The notes below the pieces were generated by a model that made no database searches, had not been told where the DNA came from, and saw only the letters and a list, made by a program, of their open reading frames with translations. DNA of 64,000 bases from Rhodospirillaceae bacterium (lineage in GTDB: Bacteria > Pseudomonadota > Alphaproteobacteria > Rhodospirillales > Casp-alpha2), in contig JAERTE010000075.1 in the NCBI GenBank assembly GCA_016845145.1, forward strand, positions 1-64,000, written 5' to 3'. A program made the translations under genes and the position numbers. Below are positions 9,350-19,200 of this stretch, one piece after another (within the stretch, counting starts at the first letter, position 1; the number at the start of each line of letters is the position of its first letter).

Positions 9350-10033
9350 ATGTTTTCTGCTTTGATTAAGGGCATTCGGCAGCTCAGTGACCCGGCGGCG
9401 CAGAAAGTCGTCTGGATGGGCATCGGCGCGGCGATTTTGACCTTTGCCGCGCTTTGGGCCGCCATCGGCACGGTTTTGGCCGAAACGTCATTGTTCGAGA
9501 CCAGTTGGCTGGAGGGCATCGCCGATGTGCTGGGCGGCGCGCTAACGCTGGTTTTGACATGGTTGTTGTTCCCGAGCGTCATCAGCGCGGTGATCGGGCT
9601 GATGCTGGAGCGCATTGCGGGCGCGGTGGAAGCGCGCCATTACCCGCATTTGCCGGCCCCCAACGACCCGCCCCTGACCGAATCGCTGATCCAGGCGGCG
9701 AAGTTTTTGGGCGTCATGGTCGCCGTCAACTTATTGATGCTGCCGTTCTTGTTTTTCGGGCCGCTGTTTCCGTTCATTTACTATGGCGCCAACGGGTATC
9801 TGTTGGGGCGCGAGTTTTTCGAGTTGGTGTCGCACCGGCGCATGTCGCCCGCCGACGCCCGCACGATGCGCAAACAACGCCAAACGGCGGTGATCATGGT
9901 CGGCATTTTATTCGCCTTCCTGATGACCATCCCCATCATCAACCTGCTGACCCCGGTGATCGCCACCGCCGCCATGCTGCACCTGTTCGAAGACTGGCGC
10001 AGCGAAGCGGGCTCGGCGCTCGCCACCACCTGA
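9350..10033 (+). CDS. EI24 domain-containing integral membrane protein (CysZ-like)
   Basis: A 227-residue inner-membrane protein of the EI24/CysZ superfamily with four to five hydrophobic segments (about residues 22-44, 57-82, 120-150 and 183-215). The opening F-S-A-L-I-K-G-I-R-Q-L-S-D-P is characteristic. CysZ proteins move sulfate, but the wider alphaproteobacterial family has no established substrate. The ATG at 9350 has no recognisable Shine-Dalgarno sequence, yet it agrees with the family N-terminus. It is followed after 15 bp by the bactofilin gene, so the two likely form one transcript. Confidence 0.8.
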   Translation: MFSALIKGIRQLSDPAAQKVVWMGIGAAILTFAALWAAIGTVLAETSLFETSWLEGIADVLGGALTLVLTWLLFPSVISAVIGLMLERIAGAVEARHYPHLPAPNDPPLTESLIQAAKFLGVMVAVNLLMLPFLFFGPLFPFIYYGANGYLLGREFFELVSHRRMSPADARTMRKQRQTAVIMVGILFAFLMTIPIINLLTPVIATAAMLHLFEDWRSEAGSALATT

Positions 10034-10048
10034 GAAAGGAACTCCCCG

Positions 10049-10660
10049 ATGTTCGGCAAGAAAAAGTCCGACGGCACCCCTTCCTCCGACGCTAAAGATG
10101 CCGCCAATGCCGGTAACGCCAGCGTGGAAAGCGAAGAGAAAGATCCCGGCGCCGCACCGCCCTTGAAGCCGTTTTCGCGCAAGGGCTCGCACGCGCCGGC
10201 AAAACCGCCGACGGCAACCAGTTTTCAGCCCGAAATCCCCCGCCGCGTGGCCGATATTCCTGGACCGACGTCGCGCCGCATGGACCGCTCAATACCGGGG
10301 TCGATGTCCAGCTCCATGGCGTCGGACGGTGATTCGAAGCGTCTCGTGGTCGGCCGCGACATCTGCCTGAAGGGCGAGATCACGGCCTGCGACAAATTGG
10401 TAGTTGAGGGCGTGGTCGAAGTATCGCTATCGAACGCACGCGCCATCAAGGTATCGCCGAGCGGGCACTTCACCGGCAACGCCGATGTGGCGGAAGCGGA
10501 AATTTCAGGGCGCTATGACGGTGAGCTGGTTGCCCGCGAACGGCTGATCGTACGCGCCGGCGGCCATGTGAAGGGCAAAGTACGCTACGGGCGGATCGTC
10601 ATCGAGTCGGGTGGCGAGGTTTCGGGCGATATGCAAACCTTAGAGACCGGCGAAGACTGA
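10049..10660 (+). CDS. Bactofilin (polymer-forming cytoskeletal protein)
   Basis: A 203-residue bactofilin (DUF583). The first 100 residues are a disordered, charged and proline-rich tail. From about residue 105 the right-handed beta-helix begins: L-V-V-G-R-D-I-C-L-K-G-E-I, then repeated hydrophobic rungs with G-x-V/F-x-G-x-x-x turns (S-G-H-F-T-G-N, A-G-G-H-V-K-G-K, S-G-G-E-V-S-G-D). Bactofilins polymerise without nucleotide into membrane-attached filaments that position envelope enzymes and shape the cell. The usual partner, an M23 peptidase, is not adjacent; here it follows an EI24 membrane protein. The start has AAAGGA eight bases upstream. Confidence 0.9.
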   Translation: MFGKKKSDGTPSSDAKDAANAGNASVESEEKDPGAAPPLKPFSRKGSHAPAKPPTATSFQPEIPRRVADIPGPTSRRMDRSIPGSMSSSMASDGDSKRLVVGRDICLKGEITACDKLVVEGVVEVSLSNARAIKVSPSGHFTGNADVAEAEISGRYDGELVARERLIVRAGGHVKGKVRYGRIVIESGGEVSGDMQTLETGED

Positions 10661-10675
10661 GCCGGGCCGCCGTTC

Positions 10676-11149
10676 ATGAAAATCGGGTCCTCGATTTTTG
10701 CGGCGCTTTTGGCGCTGCCTGCCTTGGGTGTCCTAAGTGGGTGCGCCACGGAAGAAACGCCGCCGCCGGAAACGACGGCCCAAACCACAACGGCATCCGA
10801 CACCACGGAAACCGCAAGCCTCCCGGCACCCGACGAGAAGGCCCCGGCCCAGCCCGCAACGGCGCCCGCTGTACCGGAAGAGCCCGTGCCGGCGCTGGAA
10901 ACCTTGCAAGGCCTGGACTCAGTCGCCGTGACCGCACTGCTGGGCCAGCCGCAGTTCCAACGCGTCGATAACCCGGCGGAGCTTTGGCAATACCGCAAGA
11001 ACGGCTGTGTGCTGGACTTGTTTTTGTACCCGGCCACCAACGGCGCACTGGCCGTCGATCACTTGGAAACCCGGCATTTCAAGGACAGCGAAAACGACGC
11101 GCAAAGCTGCTTTGCGGCGATCGTGCGGGCGGCGCGGAAAACAAGCTAG
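10676..11149 (+). CDS. Predicted lipoprotein, SmpA/OmlA-like C-terminal region
   Basis: A 157-residue exported lipoprotein. The signal peptide M-K-I-G-S-S-I-F-A-A-L-L-A-L-P ends in lipobox L-S-G-C at about residues 20-23. A threonine/proline/alanine-rich linker of about 50 residues follows. The folded C-terminal part (L-D-S-V-A-V-T-A-L-L-G-Q-P, then L-W-Q-Y-R-K-N-G-C-V-L-D-L-F-L-Y) resembles the alphaproteobacterial SmpA/OmlA-like group. Two cysteines there (NGC and QSC) could pair. It lies 15 bp after the bactofilin gene, so an envelope role with it is plausible; the exact function is unknown. It is convergent with the radical SAM gene, with only 3 bp between them. Confidence 0.75.
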   Translation: MKIGSSIFAALLALPALGVLSGCATEETPPPETTAQTTTASDTTETASLPAPDEKAPAQPATAPAVPEEPVPALETLQGLDSVAVTALLGQPQFQRVDNPAELWQYRKNGCVLDLFLYPATNGALAVDHLETRHFKDSENDAQSCFAAIVRAARKTS

Positions 11150-11152
11150 GCA

Positions 11153-12034
11153 CTACAGACCCCGTAAAAAGCGGGGCCGTAACAGGTCGCGGCGAGACCC
11201 GGCAGCGGCAATAACATCGAGTAATTTATCGCGGTCCTTGGGCAGGTTTCCGGCCAAGGGCAAACAGTTCGAGGCGTGATTGGAGCGGAAAATCACTGGG
11301 CGCTCGGGCGCCAAGAGCGTGATCAAGCGTTCCAGCTCAGCCAAAATGCCCGCATCGCCCTGGAACTCAAACCCACCGTCTTGCGCGGCCATGAAAGCAT
11401 CAACCACGCCGTCTTCAAGGGTCAGCTGGAGCGTCGAGAGGTAGGTCGGTGGATGCGCGTTGATGAGGTCCGCCGTATCGGCAATGTGGTCTTCCCAGCC
11501 TGCCTGGCCGCCCAATCCCAAGATCACCGTCGCCGATACCTTGAGACCGGCATCGCGGGCCTTGTCGAGCGCCATGGCGTGGGTTTTTTGCGAGGCCCCC
11601 TTGATGACGCGCTTCAGCACCGGCGTCGAGCCCGACTCGATGCCTAAGTAGACGAGCGAAAGCTTGCGCTGCTTCAGCTCAGATAACTCCTCGGCGCTCT
11701 TGTCGATCAGGTTCTTCGGCGTGGCGTAGGCCGAGACGCGGGTAAGTTCCGGCAATGCCGCGTGCAACTTGTCGAGGATCGCCCGCAACGCCTCCGTGGG
11801 AAGCGTCAGCGCGTCGCCGTCGGCCAAGAACACCCGGCTTGCGTCCGGCCACTCGCGGGCGGCGGCATCAATGTCGGCAAATACCGCATCCAATGGCCGG
11901 GCGGCGAATGATTTGCTCTTGTACATGGAACAGAAAGTACAGTAGTTGGCCGAACACCCGAGCGTCGCCTGGATGATCAGGTTTTGGCCCTCGCTGGGCG
12001 GGCGGTAAAGCGGCATGTCGTAGTGAATGGTCAC
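11153..12034 (-). CDS. Radical SAM protein
   Basis: A 293-residue radical S-adenosylmethionine enzyme with C-S-A-N-Y-C-T-F-C, the CxxxCxxC ligand set of the 4Fe-4S cluster, near residue 28. Y-L-G-I-E-S-G-S-T-P-V-L around the middle of the barrel is also typical. The N-terminus (Y-D-M-P-L-Y-R-P-P-S-E-G) marks a family with no established reaction that I know of. The open frame continues upstream into nth, but GTG at 12032-12034 has GAGG five bases upstream and clears nth by about 60 bp, so I prefer it over the ATG at 12016. It lies downstream of nth on the same strand. Confidence 0.8.
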   Translation of the reverse strand: MTIHYDMPLYRPPSEGQNLIIQATLGCSANYCTFCSMYKSKSFAARPLDAVFADIDAAAREWPDASRVFLADGDALTLPTEALRAILDKLHAALPELTRVSAYATPKNLIDKSAEELSELKQRKLSLVYLGIESGSTPVLKRVIKGASQKTHAMALDKARDAGLKVSATVILGLGGQAGWEDHIADTADLINAHPPTYLSTLQLTLEDGVVDAFMAAQDGGFEFQGDAGILAELERLITLLAPERPVIFRSNHASNCLPLAGNLPKDRDKLLDVIAAAGSRRDLLRPRFLRGL

Positions 12035-12093
12035 GTCGGCCTCGATTTGGTTTGGGTTATCAGGACAAGCTTTAGGCGACGAACTGCGGCGCC

Positions 12094-12729
12094 CTAAACC
12101 GTCGTTTTCCCTTTGAAGCGGCACAACTCGATCACCGGACAGGCCGGGCATTCGGGCTTGCGCGCCTTGCAGATGTAGCGGCCCAAGAGAATCAGCCAGT
12201 GATGCGCATGCAGCATGTAGGCGTCGGGCGTTACCTTCAGCAGTGTCTTCTCGACCGCCAGCACTGTCTTGCCGGGCGCCAGGCCGGTGCGGTTGCCGAT
12301 GCGGAAAATGTGCGTATCAACTGCAATGGTCGGCGCGCCGAAAGCGATATTGCGGACCACGTTGGCGGTTTTGCGCCCGACCCCCGGCAGTGCCTCAAGC
12401 GCGGCCTGATCATCCGGCACCACGCCATCGTGGCGCTCGATCAACAGGTGGCTCAGCGCCATGACGTTTTTGGCTTTGGTGTTATAGAGCCCGATGGTCT
12501 TGATGTGATCCTTCAGCTTACCTTCGCCCAGATTGACCATTTTTTCGGGCGTATCGACGATCTTGAACAGCTTATCCGTCGCCTTGTTGACGCCGACGTC
12601 AGTGGCCTGTGCCGACAGCGCCACCGCCACCAACAAGGTGTAGGGGTTGGTATAATTAAGCTCGCCCTTGGGCTCGGGGTCGGCGGCCTGCAGGCGGGCG
12701 TAAAATTCTTCCACATCGGCTTTTTTCAT
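12094..12729 (-). CDS. nth: Endonuclease III
   Basis: A 211-residue bifunctional DNA glycosylase/AP lyase that removes oxidised pyrimidines in base excision repair. The helix-hairpin-helix L-P-G-V-G-R-K-T-A-N-V-V carries catalytic Lys120, and A-V-D-T-H carries Asp138, matching E. coli numbering. The C-terminal iron-sulfur loop has the spacing C-x6-C-x2-C-x5-C. A longer frame begins at 12777, but ATG 12727-12729 has an AGGA eight bases upstream and gives the family length. It is divergent from DUF2244. Confidence 0.96.
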   Translation of the reverse strand: MKKADVEEFYARLQAADPEPKGELNYTNPYTLLVAVALSAQATDVGVNKATDKLFKIVDTPEKMVNLGEGKLKDHIKTIGLYNTKAKNVMALSHLLIERHDGVVPDDQAALEALPGVGRKTANVVRNIAFGAPTIAVDTHIFRIGNRTGLAPGKTVLAVEKTLLKVTPDAYMLHAHHWLILLGRYICKARKPECPACPVIELCRFKGKTTV

Positions 12730-12819
12730 CGTCACATTCCTTTCGGGCAAGCTTATGGCCTGGCGGCCCGTGGGCAAGTTTTTTGTGGCGGCGAGCTTTA
12801 GAACGGTTAAAATTTAGGG

Positions 12820-13323
12820 ATGGCGACACCCGCAACCGACTCAATTGTTTTCAGCGCAGAGCTTCGACCCAACCGATCAAGCTCGCGCTCAGCGCTGAAA
12901 TGGCTGGCGCTGGCGGCAACCGGCGTCATGGTGCCGGTCGCCGTTGGGTTCAGCCTTGCCGGTGCGTGGCCGGTATTCGGCTTCATGGGGCTGGAGCTGG
13001 TGGCGCTGGTGGCGCTGTTGCACTTCAACCATCGACGCACGCGCGTGGTCGAGCGCATCGCGGTCACCGAACGGCAGTTGCATCTGGAACGGATCAACCC
13101 ATGGGGACAGCGCGAGAGTTGGTCGATCCCGCGTCATTGGGCGCGCATCAAGTTGATCGCCGCCGACGCGCCCAACAGCCGGCTCGAATTACGCAGCCAT
13201 GGCCACGTCATTGCGCTCGGCACATTCCTGACGGCGGATGAAAGGCGTGAGGTTGCGGGTGATTTACGCCGGTTCGTGAGCGCCGTGTGCGCACCCGTTC
13301 ACCCGCATGAGCTTCGCACCTGA
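12820..13323 (+). CDS. DUF2244 domain-containing membrane protein
   Basis: A 167-residue protein of the DUF2244 family, found in proteobacteria near respiratory or DNA-repair genes and of unknown function. Two hydrophobic segments lie at about residues 28-46 and 49-67, followed by a cytoplasmic beta-rich domain with E-R-I-N-P-W-G-Q-R-E-S-W-S-I-P. The gene is divergent from nth and converges on dapB with 9 bp between stops. Confidence 0.8.
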   Translation: MATPATDSIVFSAELRPNRSSSRSALKWLALAATGVMVPVAVGFSLAGAWPVFGFMGLELVALVALLHFNHRRTRVVERIAVTERQLHLERINPWGQRESWSIPRHWARIKLIAADAPNSRLELRSHGHVIALGTFLTADERREVAGDLRRFVSAVCAPVHPHELRT

Positions 13324-13332
13324 TACTTTCCG

Positions 13333-14139
13333 CTAGATTCCCAGCACGTCGCGCATGGTGTAGAGACCCGCGGACTTGCCTTCGGTCCACATGGCGGCGC
13401 GTACCGCACCGCGCGCAAACAGGCCTCGGTCGCCGGCTTTATGGACCAGCTCGATGCGTTCACCGGGACCTGCGAAGATCACACTGTGATCTCCGATCAC
13501 ATCGCCGCCACGCAGCGTCGCATAACCGATGGCGCCATCGGGACGCGCGCCGGTTTCGCCCTCGCGGCTCATGACCGCAGTATCGTCGTGCGCAACGCCA
13601 CGGCCCTCGGCGGCGGCTTTGCCCAGCATCAAGGCGGTGCCGGACGGCGCGTCGATTTTGTGTTTGTGGTGCATTTCCAGCACTTCGATATCGTAGTCCG
13701 GCCCCAAGGCCGCCGCGACCTGCTTGGCCAGGCCGACCAAAAGATTAACACCGAGACTCATGTTGCCGGCATGCACGATAGCGGCGCTTTCAGCGGCTTG
13801 GCCAATCTCATCCATGTCGGCATTGCTCAACCCCGTGGTGCCGATAACCAGGGCGGTGCCGTGCTCAGCGGCCAGCTTCGCATGCGCCAGGGACGCGGCG
13901 GGAATGGTAAAATCCAACACCACATCGACGGCGGCAAACATCGCTGCCGGATCATCACCTGCCGATCGTCCTGATGGCTCGCCTCCGGCCAGCACCGCGA
14001 GGTCGGCGCCCAGGTGCGGGCTGCCGGGGACTTCCGTGCCGCCGGCAAGCTCGGCGCCTTCGGTATCGAGAGCCACTGCACCCAACATGCGTCCCATGCG
14101 GCCTGCACATCCGACAATTCCGATTTTCATGGCTTTCAC
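13333..14139 (-). CDS. dapB: 4-hydroxy-tetrahydrodipicolinate reductase
   Basis: A 268-residue NAD(P)H-dependent reductase of the diaminopimelate/lysine pathway, acting after DapA in the cytoplasm. The N-terminal nucleotide motif G-I-V-G-C-A-G-R-M-G-R-M and the family signature E-M-H-H-K-H-K-I-D-A-P-S-G-T-A near residue 155 are intact, including the catalytic His and Lys. The start at 14139 has GAGGAG eight to nine bases upstream; a second ATG lies three codons inside. The product feeds both protein synthesis and peptidoglycan. It is divergent from the sulfatase; no lysine riboswitch was apparent in the short leader. Confidence 0.96.
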   Translation of the reverse strand: MKAMKIGIVGCAGRMGRMLGAVALDTEGAELAGGTEVPGSPHLGADLAVLAGGEPSGRSAGDDPAAMFAAVDVVLDFTIPAASLAHAKLAAEHGTALVIGTTGLSNADMDEIGQAAESAAIVHAGNMSLGVNLLVGLAKQVAAALGPDYDIEVLEMHHKHKIDAPSGTALMLGKAAAEGRGVAHDDTAVMSREGETGARPDGAIGYATLRGGDVIGDHSVIFAGPGERIELVHKAGDRGLFARGAVRAAMWTEGKSAGLYTMRDVLGI

Positions 14140-14249
14140 TCCTCAACGAATCGCACCCGTGTCATAAGCCAGGCTGAGCAGTGGCGCAACTTGAACCCTT
14201 ATTGACGGTCCGCCATGATGCAATCAACCAAACAATCATAGAGGCGAGC

Positions 14250-15776
14250 ATGGGCCGGAAATTTCTACTGATCACTACAGACCAACAACGATTCGAGGCG
14301 CTGGGTTGCAACGGCGGCACGTTCGCAGCCACGCCGAACATCGATAAGCTGGCTTCCGCGGGTTTGAATTTCACCCAGGCGCGGAATCAAAGTACGGTCT
14401 GCATGCCGGCCCGCTCGACGATCCTGACCGGGCAATACATCCGCCGCCACGGCGTCACGTCGAACGGCATCCCCTTGCCCGACGATGCGCCGAGCCTGAG
14501 TCATCACATGAAATCGAAGGGTTATAGGACAGCGCTTTTGGGCAAGGCGCACCTGGAGCCGCACGCCGGGACAACGTTCTTTGAGAACCTCGCCGCCAAT
14601 GACGGCAATATGGGTCCGCATCGCGGCTTCGACCGCATGGAGCTGGCCGGCCACTCGGGACGTATCGCGCGCTCCACCTTTCATTACGCCAAATGGCTGA
14701 ACGAACAGCATGCCGCCGAAGTGGACGGTTTTCATGAATACGCCTACCAGGGCACGCCGTCGGCTCGCGACGGGGGCGATACAGACGCACCGCAAGTCGC
14801 GCACAATCCAATCGCGAAGGAACTTTACCACACGCACTGGACGGCGGAGCGCACCATGGCGTGGCTCGACAGCCTGGACGATTCCGAGGATTGGTTTTGC
14901 TGGATGAGCTTTCCCGACCCGCATCACCCCTGGGACCCGCCCATGGAAGCGGCGCGGAAATTCGATTGGCGCGAGCTGCCGTTGCCGGACGGCTATCCGG
15001 GCAGCGTGGAGAAATGCTTGAAGGTGCTGGACGACAAACCCAGACATTGGCGCGAATGGTATCTGGGCGAAAATCAGTTTGCCTTCGAGGTGCCGCCGGC
15101 TTTCGTGCCGGCCAATTTATCCGCAGATGCCATCCGCGAGGTTAACGCCAAGGTGCACGCCGAGAACGAATTGATCGACGAGGCCGTGGGGCTGGTGATG
15201 GATTATCTGAGCGCGCGCGGCTGGGATGCCGACACGGACGTCATCTACACCACCGACCACGGCGAGTTCCAGGGCGACTTCGGTATGCTGTTCAAGGGGC
15301 CGTATCATGTGGAGGGGCTGATGCGCGTGCCGTTCATTTGGCGTCCGGCGCCGTCGGCCGGCATCACGCCAACCGCGATAGATTCCCCCGTTGGGCACGT
15401 GGATATCGCGCCAACGATTGCCGGAGCCGTCGGCGAGATTCCCGAATGGATGCAGGGCGCGCCGCTGCCGGTGCAGCCCGGCGCAAGCACACGAGAAGGC
15501 ACGACGACCGAATGGATCGACAGCTGGGACGGCAACGCCATCACCTTGCGCACCTTCGTTCAGGACGGCCGCTATGTGATTACCGAGTACGCCGCCACCA
15601 ATGTGTATGACGGCACCGAAGGAGAATTGTACGACTTGGCCGAAGACCCGAGGCAGTGGCGCAACCTGTGGAACGAGGCAGCACACGCCGGGTTGAAATC
15701 GGATCTGCTGGCGGCACTGCACGACAACCTGCCGATGGGGCGCGAAACTCCTTTGGAAAAAATCGCTTCGGTGTAG
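14250..15776 (+). CDS. Sulfatase family hydrolase
   Basis: A 508-residue alkaline-phosphatase-fold sulfatase. Cys51 in C-M-P-A-R-S-T-I-L-T-G is the residue that would be converted to formylglycine; L-L-I-T-T-D-Q-Q-R at the N-terminus supplies the metal Asp, and T-T-D-H-G-E-F-Q-G-D further in provides more metal ligands. It is related to choline-sulfatase and arylsulfatase-like enzymes, but the substrate is not predictable. No signal peptide is seen, so it is probably cytoplasmic. A longer frame starts at 14181; the ATG at 14250 is preferred because GAGG precedes it by five bases and the protein starts at the conserved strand. No formylglycine-generating enzyme gene is in the window. Confidence 0.9.
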   Translation: MGRKFLLITTDQQRFEALGCNGGTFAATPNIDKLASAGLNFTQARNQSTVCMPARSTILTGQYIRRHGVTSNGIPLPDDAPSLSHHMKSKGYRTALLGKAHLEPHAGTTFFENLAANDGNMGPHRGFDRMELAGHSGRIARSTFHYAKWLNEQHAAEVDGFHEYAYQGTPSARDGGDTDAPQVAHNPIAKELYHTHWTAERTMAWLDSLDDSEDWFCWMSFPDPHHPWDPPMEAARKFDWRELPLPDGYPGSVEKCLKVLDDKPRHWREWYLGENQFAFEVPPAFVPANLSADAIREVNAKVHAENELIDEAVGLVMDYLSARGWDADTDVIYTTDHGEFQGDFGMLFKGPYHVEGLMRVPFIWRPAPSAGITPTAIDSPVGHVDIAPTIAGAVGEIPEWMQGAPLPVQPGASTREGTTTEWIDSWDGNAITLRTFVQDGRYVITEYAATNVYDGTEGELYDLAEDPRQWRNLWNEAAHAGLKSDLLAALHDNLPMGRETPLEKIASV

Positions 15777-15784
15777 AATACCGC

Positions 15785-16177
15785 ATGTTCCTGCACATTC
15801 TCGACAAGGCCGAAAAGGCGGCGTTTTTCAATCTGGCGCAACAGATGATTGTCGCCGACGGTCTCGTCGCCGACGCCGAAATGGCCTACCTGGATCGCCT
15901 GTATTGGGAGGCCGGTTATATCGGCAATGCGCCCATCGCCGATGTCGAAGCCGATGTCGACCTCAGCGTATTTGAAGATATGCGTTCGCGGCTAGTGATC
16001 GGCGTGGAGCTGTTGATCATCTCGGTGGTGGATGGTGAATACCATGCCGCCGAAGCCGAGTTCGCCAACCGTATCATTGATCAGCTTGGCATCTCATCGG
16101 AGCAGCATGCCGTCATTTGTCATGTCGCGGAAAAAGCCGCCGACGCATTGGTTTCCATGCGTAATTTGATTGGCTAG
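15785..16177 (+). CDS. TerB-like (tellurite resistance B fold) protein
   Basis: A 130-residue helical protein resembling the TerB fold: A-E-K-A-A-F-F-N-L-A-Q-Q-M-I-V-A-D-G near the N-terminus and a second acidic helix pair later (V-V-D-G-E-Y-H-A-A-E). TerB-like domains are found in stress and membrane-associated systems, but no biochemical role is assigned to this stand-alone form. The frame is open from 15656, inside the sulfatase gene; the ATG at 15785, nine bases after the sulfatase stop, agrees with the start of homology. It may be co-transcribed with the sulfatase. It converges with the large sensor phosphatase gene. Confidence 0.7.
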   Translation: MFLHILDKAEKAAFFNLAQQMIVADGLVADAEMAYLDRLYWEAGYIGNAPIADVEADVDLSVFEDMRSRLVIGVELLIISVVDGEYHAAEAEFANRIIDQLGISSEQHAVICHVAEKAADALVSMRNLIG

Positions 16178-16248
16178 CCCGTTTTATGCTGCACTTTATG
16201 CTGCAGCATTATTGCGCAGCAAAATGAATGATTTCAGTAACTTGAGCC

Positions 16249-19200
16249 CTATATACCAAATCCGATGACAGCGATATCATCGCGGCGCACTTCCGCACCT
16301 TGATGCTCGTCCAAAGCCTCAATAATGCGGCGCTTTTGTTGGTCGAACGATAATTCCTGCACCGAAAGCAGCAATTTCCGGAACCGTTTCTTGCCGAACG
16401 CTCGCCGCCGTTCGCCCCCGACCTGATCGATCAGGCCATCAGACGTCATGTAAAACCGCAACCCCGGCGACAGGTCGATGGTCTTCGTCTGATAGTTCTG
16501 GTCAAAAGGAATATCGCGGTAGCCGATGCCTTTGCGGGTCGGTTTGATATCAACCAGCTCGTCTCCGTTGACCATGAACATATCGAAACGCGCGCCGGCA
16601 AAATGCATTTGCCCGCCGTCCGGTGTGAAGTAACACACGCCCAGCTCCATGCCATCATCGGACTCGCCGTCCGCCACATCTTGGCCAAGGCTGGATTGCA
16701 CCGCCTGATGAATGCGTTGCAGAAATGCCCCGACGTCACCAACCTCGGTTTCGATCATCGAGCGCTCCATGGCGCCGGTGGAGATCAAGGTCATGAACGC
16801 ACCGGGCACACCGTGGCCTGTGCAATCGCCCAAACACACCACCGCGCCCTCGCCCCATTTGCTGGCCCAATAAATATCGCCGCCAACCACGTCACGCGGT
16901 TGCCAATGAATGAAATAATCGTTGAAGATGGATTTCAGCAGTGGCTCATCGGGCAATACGGAGCGCTGAATTCGGCTGGCATAATTGATCGAACCTTCAA
17001 TATGACCCATGGCCTGGCCGAGCTTGTCATTGGCGACAGTCAAGTCGGCCTGCGCCTTTTTCCGCTCGGATATCTCAACGCCCAGCTTTCGGTTCCAGAC
17101 AATGATAACCAGGATAACAAGCGCCGCGCTGCCGCCGATGGGCAGCGCCCATGTGAGGACCGTTTTCAAATCCCAGCCGATATTGACCCGAAGCGCCAAC
17201 CAGGTGTTGCGAATGGCGGCGCGCTCTTTTTCGTCGATGGTCTCCAAAGCCTTAGTCAGAATCGGAATCAGCTCCGGCCAATCCTTGCGCACGCCCATGG
17301 ACAGCTCGACCTTGTATTTGGTCGGCGCGGCGATCTTGATCTGCTCAATGCCCAGCCGGTCGAGCTCGTAGGTAATGACCCCCAGGTTGTCGATGAACGC
17401 GACCGCCTTGCCGTCCTCCAATTGCTCCAGGCCCTCGCCGACCGTATCGGTGAGTACGGGAATGATCTCTGGGTGATTGGCGCGGACCATCTCATGAACG
17501 AAGTAATTGCGGACCATCCCCACCTTCTTGCCGTCGAGGTCTTTCATGTCGCCGATATAGGCCGCATCCTTGCGTGCCGCGATGACCATGGGGAAGGTCA
17601 GATACGGTTTGGTGAAGTTCAAAAACGCCTTGCGCTCGGGCGTAATGGCAACGGCGGGCAACATGTCCACCTGATCGGTTTTGCTTTCGATGGCTTCTAT
17701 CGCGCGCTGCCATGTCAATGCAGGCTTCGGCACCATCTCCGTATCCAGACGTTTAGAAATTGCCTCGATATAGCCGGCAGCAAGACCGCTGTACATGTCT
17801 CCGTCCATGTATTCGAACGGCGGCCAAGTGGAATCAACGCCCAGGCGGATCGTCGGGTGCTTGCTGAGCCAGTCGCGCTCTTCATCACTAAGCCGGACTT
17901 GATTGCCCATGTCCAGGTTGAGGCCCGTATGGGCCCTGATGATGGCGCTGCGCTCTTCAGTGGTGATTGCCGCCAGCCCTTTGCCAAGAATTCGCTTGAG
18001 CTCCGGCCAATCGTTACGGATCCCGAATCGAAACCGTCCGGGAATTCGGTTGTAGAAACCCGAAGTCTTGAGGTCCTTTAGAAGATACTTGGTGATCAAG
18101 AACGTGCCGACCAACTGATTGCCGATATAAGCGTCCGCGTCGTTCGATGACACGGCCTGCAACGCCTCAATCGACGTATCGACAATTTTCAGCCTGAGCC
18201 CTGGAAAATCGCGCGGGATGGTTTCTGCCAGCGCGTATCCCTGCTCGACGACGACGGTCTTTCCAGCCAGGTCATCCATTGATTTGATGTCGTCGCGGCC
18301 AGCCTTGGTGAAGATAACAGAGAAATAATCGACAAAGGGTTCCGTGAAGAGCAGAAATTTATCCCGGTTCGTTGTCTGGTTGAGGCCCGGCGCGACGTCA
18401 ATCCGCTTGGTTTTCAGTTTCTCGATAAGTTGGGGCCAGGGGCCAAACGCCGACTTGACCTTCAGGCCGACTTTCGCTGCAGCAAGGCGTATAAAATCAG
18501 CCGAGATGCCTCGATGCTCGCCGCTGGCCTTGTCCTGCCATTCAAACGGCGGCCAATCAGGCGTCGCCGCGACATTGATCTCCGGGTGCGCCTCGATCCA
18601 TGCGACTTCCGCTTTGGTCAAGTTTACCTCACGCGCCTCAACAGCAAAGAACCGGTCCTTCGGATTGGGTATCCAGCGTGCCTCGATTTCAGCCAGGGTT
18701 TGCAGCGGAATTTTGTTCAGGCCCTCATTTAAAAAATCGAGCAAGACCATGTTGTCGCGGCGCACGCCGGCGAACACTTGGTTCTCGAACAGATCGGCGC
18801 GGCGCGTCACGGCTCCGCTCAGGCCGAACCGCGCCAGATAAGCACTTACCGTGGGCACCTCTTCAACGATCGCGGCAATCTCGCCCCGCATCAGCGCGAC
18901 CAAATATGACGTACGGTCGGGAAATTTGTGAAGCTTGATGTCTGGGTGCTCGCGCTCCAGGTAACTCGCCTGATATGTTCCGGCGACCGCCCCGACTTGT
19001 TTGCCTTTCAGTTGAGTCAAGGTTCCGCCGCCGATGGCATCGAACTTCGAAAAGAGGCCCGTCTTGATATTCTGGATCGGCTGAGAGAACGCCATCCAAT
19101 GCTCACGGTCGGCCGACTTAAACAGACCAGAGTGAATATCCGCCTCACCGGTCCGGACATCGTCCAGTGTTTGCTGCCAGGTGCCGGCTTTGAAGCGTAC

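Noticed and set aside
16178-16248. TGCTGC/GCAGCA inverted repeat between the TerB-like and sensor genes, considered a terminator
   Set aside because: Six-bp stem with an 11-base loop and no T-tract on either strand; insufficient to call.
16603-18081. Long plus-strand frame opposite the sensor phosphatase
   Set aside because: It is antisense to conserved SBP and PP2C domains and has no recognisable protein motif; high GC makes such frames common.
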